A DNA stretch of 64,000 bases from Prinia subflava (taxonomy: Eukaryota > Chordata > Aves > Passeriformes > Cisticolidae). A model generated the notes under the pieces. It saw only the letters and a list, made by a program, of their open reading frames with translations. It searched no databases and was not told where the DNA came from. The stretch is from the NCBI RefSeq assembly GCF_021018805.1, contig NC_086254.1, positions 30,503,300 through 30,567,299 on the forward strand. Direction: 5' to 3'. Below are positions 1 to 10,727 of this stretch, one piece after another (position 1 is the first letter of the stretch; every line of letters starts with the position of its first letter). Made by a program: the position numbers and the translations under genes.

Positions 1-162
1 CCTATTCAGAACCCCCAGGCATGCAAGGGCTGCATGTGACTGCAGAAAAGCACTCCAGCAGCTCCAGCTGCAGAATTGGGGCCCTTAATGCAAAATAACT
101 GCTTGGAATAACTTCCCAAACCAAGGGCTGCAGTGTCCAGCTCATGACACTTGTCACTACTT

Positions 163-277
163 CTCAGGGTTGTTGTTTTCCTGAGATTCTCCTTGGGGTT
201 CCTGTTCCCCAAGGTGATAAGGGTTCCCCCAGGGTTGCTGTTCCCTGGGAGTTTCCCCTGGGTTGCTGTTCCCAGGG
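163..277. repeat. Four tandem stem-loop units, conserved loop with changing stems
   Basis: Four successive inverted repeats follow each other with short spacers. Unit 1 (163-185) has stem CTCAGG/CCTGAG. Unit 2 (191-214) has CCTTGGGG/CCCCAAGG around an 8-nt loop TTCCTGTT. Unit 3 (228-249) has CCCAGGG/CCCTGGG around TTGCTGTT. Unit 4 (256-277) has CCCTGGG/CCCAGGG around the same TTGCTGTT. Stem sequences differ between units while pairing is kept perfect. A further hairpin lies at 300-326 (CTTC/GAAG outside GGTGT/ACACC, loop TTC). On the minus strand all of these fall downstream of the LTR poly(A) signal, where a retroviral U5 or leader would be. Known retroviral leaders carry dimerisation and packaging hairpins; assigning that role here is inference. 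Confidence 0.8.
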
Positions 278-367
278 ATAATAAGGTTTTCGGTCTTCTC
301 TTCGCCCTGGGTGTTTCACACCGAAGCCAGAGACAAGTTGAGTCCAGCAGTTCGTGTTATCAAGCTG

Positions 368-373
368 TTTATT
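368..373 (-). promoter_or_regulatory. LTR polyadenylation signal AATAAA
   Basis: A canonical AATAAA hexamer lies on the minus strand inside the LTR-like block, about 350 bp downstream of the TATA-like box at 727-720. A second AATAAA at 518-513 is an alternative. The position relative to the TATA box fits an R-region signal. Confidence 0.5.
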
Positions 374-900
374 CTTAATTATCTCTCAGTTCTTGTCCAG
401 CTTTGCAAGGTGTCCCCAGCAAAGCAGGACACGTGGCTGGACTGGGGCGGATCAGAGAGCCCCACACCTTAAGTACGGTATCTTTGACCCAACCACTGTC
501 CGAGACGTATTTTTTATTTACAAAATTTTGCCAATGCCTATTACCTATATACCAATGTATATTACCTATACTAACATGTCAGTCCTACTCTAAGCCAATC
601 TCTAAAACCCAACTCAGCACAAAATGGGGGAAGAGAGCAAGAACTAGGAGGACAAGGGCCACTCCCCAATTCCTCCATCTTGCCTCTTCAGCCCCATATA
701 CTAAGAATTCTAATTTCTATATTTATATTCTATAATAAACTATCCACTACTTATTCTAAATTCTTAGGATTCATGATTCTTCCTGCATGTGAGTGTTCAC
801 TCCCATGGACAGGAATCAGAGTCAGTGTCCTCCTGAGATCTTTGTGGGTCTAACTGACGCCCCTGTTCAGACCCCAGACCCCCCTGTACAGTCTTCAAAT

Positions 901-3900
901 CCTCCAGGGCGGCCAGAGGAATATCCTGGACTCCAACAACTACTTAGGCACCTCTTTCCACTTTGAAGAACTACATTTTTTACTCCTCCTCCTCAGACTC
1001 ACAAGGGCTAAAGACACTGTAAAACTGGCAACTACAGTCTGAATTGCCAAATAAGCTCTTTTTAGGGGCTGGAAAGTGCTCTGAAATCTTTAGGTGTAAT
1101 CTGTTTCACTGCTGGGGTATTGATATCCATGCCAATGAATAATGACCAACGTGAACATGAGACAGCCAAGAAGGAGGCGAGGCACGAGACCTGTCCTTCA
1201 GGACATGTTCTCTCACTCATTTTGGGTTCAAAATCTCTCCATTCCCAGACTATGAGAATTTCTTCACCATTCTGATTTACTTCTCAAACCTGTCAGAGTC
1301 CTGCAATGGCTCCAGCAACCCACTAAGAAAGGTAGGGCTGCCCCTTTATAACAGGCCTGTGTCAGCACCTCCGTTCTCAGCCCGTAAAGGAGGAGCACTT
1401 GGGGAATAATAATTCAGAAAGAGCTATGGGAAAAGAACTATGAAATGTAAGTTAGCAAAAGGACTGTGGATGTGAGGGGAAAGTCTAGCACACCAGTACA
1501 GGTGAGGCTGGAGTGAGAATGACGTACTCTCTCCCTGGTTAAATCCCTCAGGTCAGACTTTCTCTGAGCAGAGCAGACAGCAAAGAGCTCTTGTGTGTGC
1601 AGAAGGGTGGAAGAATCTCTGATTGCCTCATTTTCCTTATCAATAAAAGAGCAGTGATGGTGATGTGATCTGTGGCACTTCTGAACAGAACTGCTCTGTT
1701 AGTGCTACAATTTATGGAAATACCAGGTCCACAAAGTTTATTTGTTGATCATTCTGTGACCAACACTGAATTTCTGACTGGGTTATCTTCAAACAAGTGA
1801 TCCAAACCAGTTAATTCTTATATATAACAAGAGCTGCTCCTCTCCTTTTGATGCTGCTTAACACACTCTTGTCCACAAATGCTGTAGGCAAAGCTTGTCC
1901 AGCACTCCTGCAGCTGCTGTGAAGGGCACTGCAAATGCAGGGGCTCACTCAATGCCATTTAACCCTGAAGCTGCTTCCCAAATGCATGGCCTGGATGAGG
2001 AAATCCACCTGTACTCTGATACACCTTCCTTTTTTTTTTATAACAAATGCACCAACCCGGTGTCATGCACACAAATGTCCCTGTTTTCCTTTGCAAAGCC
2101 TGATCTGATAATGAAAAACACTCCTGGAAGTGCCATTTTATGATATTAAACAGGCCTCAAACAACTTAACAAAGTACAGAGGGACATTGACATTTGAACT
2201 GCAGGAGTTTTGTTTTCCGTCTTGTTTTTCCCCATTGTAATTATTGCATTTGAATAACTGGAATTTTTTAAATCTCTTTTCCTCCTTTCACCATGATGTA
2301 ATGAAAGTGTTGCACAAGAAAAACAATGTAGAGCTACTGCTGCTGGAGCCAAGTTTGGCACCAAGAGAGATTAGGGTTGGCACCAAATACCACGATCTTT
2401 AAAATAATTTTGGCAGCCATAGCTCTTGCCACTGCTGCCATGAACAGCAGAAAATGGAAAAGTGCTGAAAGAGACCATGAGTTTGTAACTGGAACAAAGA
2501 TGCCCTTTAGCCAACCACTTAATCTAACACCTTCTCATGGATGAAAAGTAAAGAGTTTTACAATGGCATGTCAAAATTAGCAGCAGTAGCAGGGACCAAA
2601 GTGTAACATAACAGTGCCTTTCATCTGTCCATCACACCAGACTGAGCCTACAAAACCCACCTGTCAGCCAGGAGAACTAACATGCACAACTGCAAGTTCC
2701 ACCAGATTATTCAAAGAAAAATACTTAATCTATACAAGAGCACATCTGTCTCAACCAATTTTCTCTTTCCAGTATTTTTCAGTTATGCTTTCCCAGGAGG
2801 ACATTTGCTCCTATTCAGTGATGCTGGAACAGTTCTCTGGAAAGAGATGCATATGTGTGTTTTTCTTCTTTAAATACAGATGGAACAGAGGAGAAATGCA
2901 AGGTTTCCTCACTGTATCCCTCCTGGCTTGAACTGAAAGAGCGTGGGCTGATTTTCTCTGCTCTATAAAAGGAGTCTGATGATTTGTGATGTGGACATCT
3001 GCCTGCAACTGGACAGATGCCACCAGCTTATTTCACACAGACAACTAGACAGCCGTGTAATAGCAGCATCTTTCAATTGCTACCTAATTTTTTTTAAAAG
3101 ACCTCATTATCTTGCAGAAAAACGCCATATTCCATCTCAAATTTGAATAAATTTAAAAACTCTTTAAGCACCAACTTTCAAATAAGGGACCACCTTCACC
3201 TGTCAGATAAGAGTCAGAGGCACGTGTGGTGCTGTAACAGCTTTTTGCTACTTGTTTATAGCACTAAAACACCTAAGAATATTCAAGGCAGATTTCAAGC
3301 AGTAAGTTTCATTAATAGTACCAACAAGCACTCCTCATGGGATAGCCAGCATGGTGTTTGTGAAGGAATGCACACGGACTCCTTTTGCAGCTTTGTTTTA
3401 AGGTGAAAATGCACTTTTCCCCTCACTCCCAAAAATCAAACAAAATGAAAAAATAGGGCTTGATTACTATGACCTAACTTATTTTCTGATAGCTTCAAAT
3501 TCTTCAAAAATCCTATCAAATCCAAAAACAAAGGGCAACTTTCAATGACTGCAAACCATGATATCCTTTATTAGATGTTTACAGCTTCAGTGACAAAACT
3601 AGCATCTTAAAGCCCACTTTGTTTCTGTAATGAGCACTTTCCTCCTGTCATATTATGCACCAGCTCCCCTTGGGAGCACCAGTGGAACTCTCAAGAAGCT
3701 AAACTGTGACACAGCTCATCACCTCCCAGGCCACCTGTCAACAGCAACCACTCAAACCCAGTTTGGGACTTGGGAACAAGAGGGACCCAACCCAGCAAGA
3801 GGCAACTGTGTCATTCACAGGACTGCAGGGTAGCTCCAGATAATTCCCTGCAGCTTCTAGAGTTCTTTCAGATAATCTAAGAAAAGGGTTTTATCATCTG

Positions 3901-4958
3901 TACAGATTTAAAAAATCCAGCTGCAAGTAAAAGCCAACTTTCACTGCTTGGGTATTTGAGAACAAGCTCCCATGTGCCATGGAGAAGGTGATTGCCTTAG
4001 ACTTAAAACTCAGGTTTGATCTGCAATTTCCCTAGCTTAAAGGCAAATTTTGCTTGCACACATGGGACTTCAAAGGCCCTCACCTTTTCACAGCCAGGAG
4101 AGCAGCTTGACAGCCTGGTTCAACAGTGGATGTGTTTCCTGACATTGGATTAACTTCAGCTCATCACCTTCAGTGTAGCTTCTCTCTGACACTTTTATGG
4201 ACTAATTTCTACCACAGACAAAAGAATCAAAGTCATTTCCTGCCTCCAGCTACTACAGGATGGCAGAGATATGTCCAATTCACTCACAAGCAGCATGCAA
4301 AGATGCTCTTGCTGACTCCAACTGTTTGCAGGAATCAAGTACCAGAAAATAAAAAAGTAAAATCTAGAGTGCAAAATATATGAATGCAGTGCTTGGCTTC
4401 CAAAAGAAATACAGCAGCTAGTGAAAAACAAGGAAAAAGGAGACTGTGCCTAATTTCAGATTGTGTTTTGTTTTTTTTTTAATTAGGGCATATACAGGAA
4501 TAATACAAAAATTGGAGCAAAGGTATTTGAGCTCAAGCAAGTTACAGTCCTACATTAATTTCTCTCAATCACTAATCAGAAAGCCACCTTAAAATACTAA
4601 CACAAATAGAACTGCTATTAGAAAAACTATTTATTTTTATTTCTCTCAAGTGGAATTGTCAGAAATGGCAATTTTGATGACATGATCCAGGGGCCAGGGC
4701 TCTCGTAAGGGAGACTTGGATTAAGTCCTGTGTCGGCCACAGGTTTCCTGTTATCAGAGCAGTTTACAAAGCTAACTCCTATTTAACCTGCTTGCCTCTA
4801 TTCCCCTCCTCTGTAAAACGGGTTTCTGCATTTTTCCACTTCTGCACATGCTGAGCTCAAAATTATGAAGACAACGTGCTGCACTCAGGTAAATCAACAC
4901 AAGGCTATGAGGAAGAAAAATATATAAACCCCAAAGACAGAAAAGCAGCCCCACACCT
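901..4958. other. Noncoding sequence, nothing recognised
   Basis: This is AT-leaning unique sequence. The only open frames are short and scattered over both strands without codon bias or clear splice context. A 52-codon frame at about 804-962 (plus) is rich in proline and glutamine but stops quickly and resembles nothing I recognise. A TATAAA-like word occurs on the minus strand near 1,345. No repeat family was recognised. Confidence 0.6.
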
Positions 4959-5453
4959 ATGAAAAATGCCATGAAGCCAGTGCATTTCTGGCTTTTGCTT
5001 ACCACCTCAGAATCCTTCTCTGCTCTTGTGCCCGTGCAGGGAGCAGGCACTGCCCGCAGTTGTCAGAACCAAACAGAAGCCCAAGGCTCACATTCCTCTT
5101 CCCTCCTAGACCACAAAATATCCCCCCTCATTCCAGCACCCCACTCCTGCCCTGTTAAACTCTCCCTTCAGTTCCCATTTGGCTGTGTAACTCTTCTGTC
5201 CCAGTGGTTTCACTCCAGCTGGTGTGTCCTGTCTGGAGCACGAGGTGCCATCCCCTGTTCACACCCGTCCTGCCTGCTTCCCATGGAGCGTGACCAATGT
5301 GCCAACCCCTGGACAGCTGCTGCTTTTCCAGGCTGTCATCACAAAGGCTGCCTGTGTGCCTGCTCGGAGGGGTTTGGTTCTTCAGGAGCCCAGAAAGTGA
5401 ATTCAGCCAGTTCAGCTGCAAATTCAACTGTGGAATTGAAATGCCACAATTAA
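4959..5453 (+). other. 164-codon open frame, probably chance
   Basis: An ATG-initiated frame of 164 codons ends in TAA at 5,453. The predicted protein is rich in Ser, Ala and Cys, begins with a weakly hydrophobic stretch and shows no domain I recognise. No convincing poly(A) signal or splice sites frame it, and overlapping frames are open on the other strand, as expected in stop-poor, moderately GC-rich sequence. It could be a piece of an untranslated exon or pure chance. It is listed only because it is among the longest open frames outside the CpG island. Confidence 0.08.
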
Positions 5454-5458
5454 GAGAC

Positions 5459-5592
5459 CTGGCCCTTGCTTCATTCAGCTTCTAATCACAAACCAGCACT
5501 GGGAGATCCCCCTGGGAGTCGCCCAAAATTTAAACAACAACACTGGCCCTTGCTTCATTCAGCTTCTAATCACAAACCAGCAATGGGAGATC
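5459..5592. repeat. 50-bp direct duplication, 84-bp offset
   Basis: The 50 bases at 5,459-5,508 recur at 5,543-5,592 with one substitution (C/A at the 42nd base: CAGCACTGG versus CAGCAATGG). The offset is 84 bp and the 34 bp between the copies is not repeated. The near identity implies a fairly recent local duplication. No function is apparent. Confidence 0.95.
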
Positions 5593-8500
5593 ATCTGATG
5601 TTTTAAAATCCTGCATCCTGCACTTTGAACACAGCTCCTGAGGGTTCATAGGGAGCATTTGCAGCAGCAGACACTGCAGAGTAAATGGGTGCAAAGATTC
5701 CAAACTGCAAGGTGTGACCCAGGGGAGGACAACACGTGCCAGAGCCTCCACCTCCTCAACTCCTCTAGGAACACTTCCTTAGTGGTCATGTACCAGTGGG
5801 GTGAAAGCCAAGAAAGACAAAAATCATTAAGAAAACAGCAGAAAATAAGAAGAATGTGTGACACAGAAGTAAAAAGCTCCTGGGACATGGGCTTGAGAAA
5901 AGCCTTTTCAAATGCTATGGAGTACTACTGAAAAACATCGTTTCTGAAACCTTTCTCTGCACTGGATTAAAAAAAAAAACCAAAACAACCCAAACAAAAC
6001 CCACAAAACACTTCAGTACAATTTCTAAACAAACTAAACAAGTTTCTGCTAGAATTATGCTCCATCTATTTCCCTCTAATTCTTGTGCACTGCCACAAGA
6101 ACTTGAGTTTCTGGCTTGTTGGAGAGGAGTTAACAACATCTGATTGAAAAAGGCAATGTTTTCCTTGTCCTGCCACGTACCACTTTGCCAGTAAATGCGC
6201 GGGACAAATAATTTGAAAAGCACGTACACACACCTTAAGCAAAAGTCTAAGTTTTAACAACAGCAGTCTGACAGTGAAAGCTGTAAGAGTTAAGATTTTT
6301 CTCAAAGCTAAGCATACATTTTTCCATGCAAGCAGCTGAATCATGGATATTTTAAAGAATAGTTTATTAAGCACAATATAGCATATCTCCTACTCAGCTC
6401 TATAAAATGTGTCCAGTGCTGCACAAAGCATTAAAAAGCATTTAAATCTGGAACTTGCTGGCATCCACTGGCAGTACAGAAGGATTGAGGGAACTAATCT
6501 AACAGCTGTCTGGAAACACAGATTTATACCGAGGGTTTAGTCATTAACTGTAGTTATCTGACTTATACCAGAACACTGAATGAGCAGTGGTGGTCTAGAT
6601 TAATGCAATGTATGGCAACCCCCAAAATACAGTCCTGGCTCCGGGATGCTGAAATTAATTGCTTTGCTTCTTAGTGGAAGCATTCCAGTCTGGTTAATAA
6701 AAAAGTGCAGTCAAAGAAAAGAGCCAAATAAAGGCTATATACAATCTGTTTATCAAATATCTATACACAGAATGGGTTTATTAGTCTTCTGCATTGCTAC
6801 AGGAATGAATTTACAGCCTACACACAGTAACAGAAAAATTGGGTTCATTTAATAGCCCCACACTTTTTTGGCTCCTGGTCTACATTTGTATTTATTTTTT
6901 AAAGGGAAAATGAGATAATATCAGAGAAGCAGAGGGACAAACAGCATCCTTAGCTGCATGGGAACTTACATCTTAGTGTGCATTTGAGATTGAAGTGTAT
7001 GGCAAATATTGCCAATTGGGTTAGAATTCAAATGTCAAGTTTGGTGAATCCAAGGGAAAAACAGTTGCGCAAATACCACAAGAATCTATTAATAACTGAG
7101 CATAAAAATGAAATTCTAAAAAGGCTGGTTAAATTATCCTTGGTCACACCAAAACTTTGGGTTCATGCCAAGAAAAGCTTTATGGTTTTTGACATGAGCA
7201 CTCAGGTTGGTGGAATTCCAGGGGAGCTTCACTCCAAAAAGAGGTTTTCCTGTGGCACCTCCTGACACCTCCACTCTTCCTGATGACCCTGTGTTCTCCA
7301 GGCTGGAGGACAGCTGAGATGTCACAGACTTGGGAGGCAGCTGAAAAACCTGCTGTGGAGAATTCTTGTGAGGACTGACACTGAAGGTACCAGGAGCAGA
7401 AATCACTCCATATTCTGCCACTAGCAAGGCAACTTGCTAAGAAGCTTTTCACTGTCATTTTGTTCAACAGTTTTTAAAGACTGATATTTTTAAAGACTGC
7501 TATCAAGGACAACACTGAGGTAATGTGAAAGCTGAGCCTGGCTTCTCCTCTCCACCTCCCATCCCCCAGGCCCTTCTCCCTGCAGTTTATTTGGCAGAGA
7601 GGCACTGCACAGAGTCTCATCCAACATTGCTACCCCAGTGTTCCTGAACATGATTAATTTGCTAAAGATACAAATCTCCAAGCAGCACGTTAGTCCTGCT
7701 GATGATTTATGAAATGCCAGAGATCATTCTCTCACCAGTGATAAGCTCTTTCAAGCTCGTGGTTTTGTTTGAAACTTCTTGCAATTTCTAAGGCCATTCT
7801 TGACTGCACATCACTCCCAGACAGGGCAGGGGCAGAGCTGCAGCAAGGATTTCTGTAATGAACTGCAGGTTATGTATACAAATAAAACAGAGGGTCAGAT
7901 TATGAATTCTTGCATACTTCCACATGTAAAAAGCCCAGAGTGTGCTTTGGAGCAGAGACAAGCCTCACTAGGCAAACACTGTTTGGGCTGTTCTCCTCCC
8001 AGGATGCAAGTACTCACCAGCAATTGCAAAATTAGGGAACGTTTCCTTTTCTCAACTGCTCAAAATATTGTCCTTGGCACCCCAATGGCCCAAGATACAA
8101 GAGCAGGGAATCCAAATTGAGTCTCAGGAACTTCAGCAGTTTTTCACAGTTCTTTGCCAGACACTGCCAATGCTGTACACCCCACCTGAAACCCACAACA
8201 CCCCAAGAGTTACTGGAATCTCAACATCCTCTTGACCAGAAGACACTAGTGATACCCAACTGCCCTCAGCTATGATTTTATTTCATTGATCAATGACATA
8301 GATTATGGTTTTCTTTTACAAGCAACATTTGCAGTCAGCTTGTGTTTCCCTGTGCTCATTCTCCACATTTACGCAGACTCTAAGTTATTTTTACCTATGT
8401 GGAATAACCACAGATAGCTGAAAATATTTAAGATATGAGATCTTCACTATGACCAGCCAAGAATCCTACAGCTGCTCTTTTTGCTCTGACAAGTTAGCCC

Positions 8501-9344
8501 TTGCTTAACAAAAACACTTCAAAACTGGAATAGCTGGGGTTGATAGGACAGTTTTGGAACTTTTCCTGAATCTTAAGGGCTGGCATCAGCTACTAATTCC
8601 TGTAACAGTGGGCAGCCACCAGACACCTCTGTGAGTGCCATTTGTTTTCCCATTGCCTTCCCTCAAGCACGCTGTGTTTCCAAAGGGTGCGGTTGCCTCT
8701 CTCCCCAGTGCATTTATTTGTACATTTATTTGTCTCCAGTATGGGTGTGCTGAGACAGAGCTGGAGCTCTATCCAGCTTTGCTGTCTCTAAAACAAGACA
8801 TTCATTTGTAGGCATTAACAAGCATGCCATCCCTCAGGGTGTGCATGCCCAGGGTTAGCCAGGGGGATTTTCCACTCGCGGTGCCTCCAAAGTCAGATTT
8901 TGAACCACCTTGCACACCACAAACTTGGGGTCACTCCAGGCCTGCCCTGCATTCTTTCCTGGCACAGAAATAAGTCAATCTGGTCAGGCTTCTATGCATA
9001 AACAAGTGAATTTTATTTGGTAAAAAAACCTTCTCAGTCTTGTCGCTATTCCTCATGCACATTTGTATCACTGAAATATTTCAAAGCAGCAACTCAGTAA
9101 CGCCCTGTATTTCTCTGCCCTCTTCCAAGTGTAGAATCTCCTCTAAGGCTCTCCAGATTATGACATTGCACTAAGACAACTTCACATCACCTCCAAGGTA
9201 CTATTACAAGCCAGTGAGAGGTATAAAACCTGAATTTAGAATCTGGGTACAAAAAGAAATAACAGGCAGGAGCAAACAAGATTTGGGAATTCAGTATGAA
9301 TCCAGACCTTCCATTCCTGTAGTAACTGAAGCAATCTGGAATTG
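5593..9344. other. Noncoding sequence with A/C-rich simple tracts
   Basis: No gene is recognised. Local features are an A/C-rich tract at about 5,968-6,012 (runs of A with CAAAA and CCCAAA words) and a short tandem ATTTATTTGTAC-type pair near 8,710-8,732. The open frames here are short, on both strands and uninformative. Confidence 0.6.
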
Positions 9345-9379
9345 AACTGCATATATAATAATAAACTGCATATATAATA
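9345..9379. repeat. Tandem 19-bp AT-rich duplication
   Basis: The word AACTGCATATATAATA at 9,345-9,360 is repeated at 9,364-9,379, a period of 19 bp. It is a simple local duplication in AT-rich DNA. Confidence 0.9.
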
Positions 9380-10496
9380 AATATTGTTGCAGCTTTCTTT
9401 TTACTTTATCATAGAAACTGATTAACATGTGTGCATTTAACATCAGGGCACTGTCAGTTATAAAACAAGACTTGTACATTTAACAGAAAAGCCACTTCAA
9501 GCCTGCAGTTTGTTTTGTAAATCAATGTAACTCTGGGTGTATTTAATAAACGTGAGAAGTAGAGAATTTTCCATATACTTCTTTAAATGTACTCTGTGCT
9601 CAGACAAGCATCAGAGGTTTGGTTGTTTCAGCTCTTCAGTTCTGCCCACAAGCTGGTAAAACCATTATTGCCACAGAAACCTCACAGGAGCAATAAAACA
9701 AACAAACAAACCCAAGAGCCCACAGAAACCTAAAATCAAAGCAACCTATCTTCTTCTATGTGGACAGTCTGACTGAAAAATACACATACAATCAAGCTAC
9801 AACTAACTCCTGACACCATCAGCACCCTCCAATGTCAGAGATCACCTGCTGTGCATGAGGCTTTTCAAATTAAACATTTCTTCTCACTCTGGGCTCTGTC
9901 TTGGTTCCCTGCTTGCAGCCCAAAATGAATTTTAACTGCAGGCACAGAGCTGAGGCTGTGGGACCAACACTGCTGCACTCCTGGAAGCAGAAATGTTTGA
10001 GCAAAGGTGAGGAGGTCGGAAAAGGGCAAAGTCACAAGTAATTTTAAGTGGTTCAGCTAAGTAGGGAAGGCTAATGGGAAACCATTTTAATTTGTTACAG
10101 TCATCCCCAGCGAATAAAAGGACAACGTTTTTCTTCAGCAGCTTGATTACAAAGCAGTAAATCCCTCTGTGTATATAAAAGATCTATGAACAGTATAGAT
10201 CAAATGTCAAAAAAAGATTTGTACTTTGTGTTGGAAACAGTTTTAGATACTCAATCATTCCCATTTTTAAATACTTCCAACAATTATTCTCTCTCTAGAA
10301 ACAGACATATGTAAGTAATTCTGCCATTCTCATCTACAAAGACACAAAGTGGCGACATTTTTGCAGCAAACATTTTTGAACCTTCTCTTTTCATAAACAC
10401 CTAAGAAAAAGAGTTTTGAACACAGAAACATGTAATCTTTACCTCTCTCCCAACAACATTGTCTAACTCTTGCTGGTAACAAACATTTTTGCTGTT

Positions 10497-10727
10497 TCAA
10501 GTACTGGCTGCAATCTCTGTACAGACCGCAGGCAGCAGCAAACATGCAAACAAGGCACAGCTCAAGGTGACAATATTCCCCAGCAGCAGAAATATCTTGG
10601 AGTAAGAATTATGCCAGAATAGGATTGTTCTCCAGTTGCTGACAGGGTTTTTGTGCAGTGTATCAATTTCTTTTTCCCCGACAAACTGCCAGTTCTGATA
10701 GACCCACAGGCCAGCATACAACCTATT
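10497..10727 (-). other. Open frame with a membrane-like segment, identity unknown
   Basis: A 74-codon minus-strand frame is entered from a non-ATG codon. It encodes a tryptophan- and tyrosine-containing N-terminal part followed by about 25 hydrophobic residues (IFLLLGNIVTLSCALFACLL) and then stops. Third codon positions look more C/G-rich than the surroundings. A pyrimidine-rich acceptor-like site (CATCTTAG) lies just upstream near 10,742, but the frame has a TGA between that site and the hydrophobic part, which argues against a simple coding exon. An overlapping second frame (10,330-10,545) is also open. It could be a decayed retroelement piece, an untranslated exon or chance. Confidence 0.12.

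Larger units (their letters stand above)
140..900 (-). mobile_element. Degenerate avian endogenous retrovirus LTR (boundaries approximate)
   Basis: Read on the minus strand, this stretch has LTR architecture. A TATA-like box (TATAAATA) lies at 727-720. It is followed by a YY1-like AAGATGG motif near 680, an AATAAA at 518-513 and a second AATAAA at 373-368, and then a GC-richer U5/leader-like segment to about 140. The order promoter, transcribed region, poly(A) signal is what an LTR shows, and the overall wording resembles avian ERV LTRs known to me; that part is recall, not a search. I could not fix the terminal TG...CA, a target-site duplication or a primer-binding site, so the ends are uncertain. 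No gag, pol or env frame is visible beside it, so it could be a solo LTR or the edge of an element extending left of the window. It is noncoding and presumably inactive. Confidence 0.6.

Noticed and set aside
5968..6012. A/C-rich tract considered as a retroposon tail
   Set aside because: No recognisable element body adjoins it and similar A/C-rich words occur elsewhere (near 9,690 and 31,400); treated as simple sequence.
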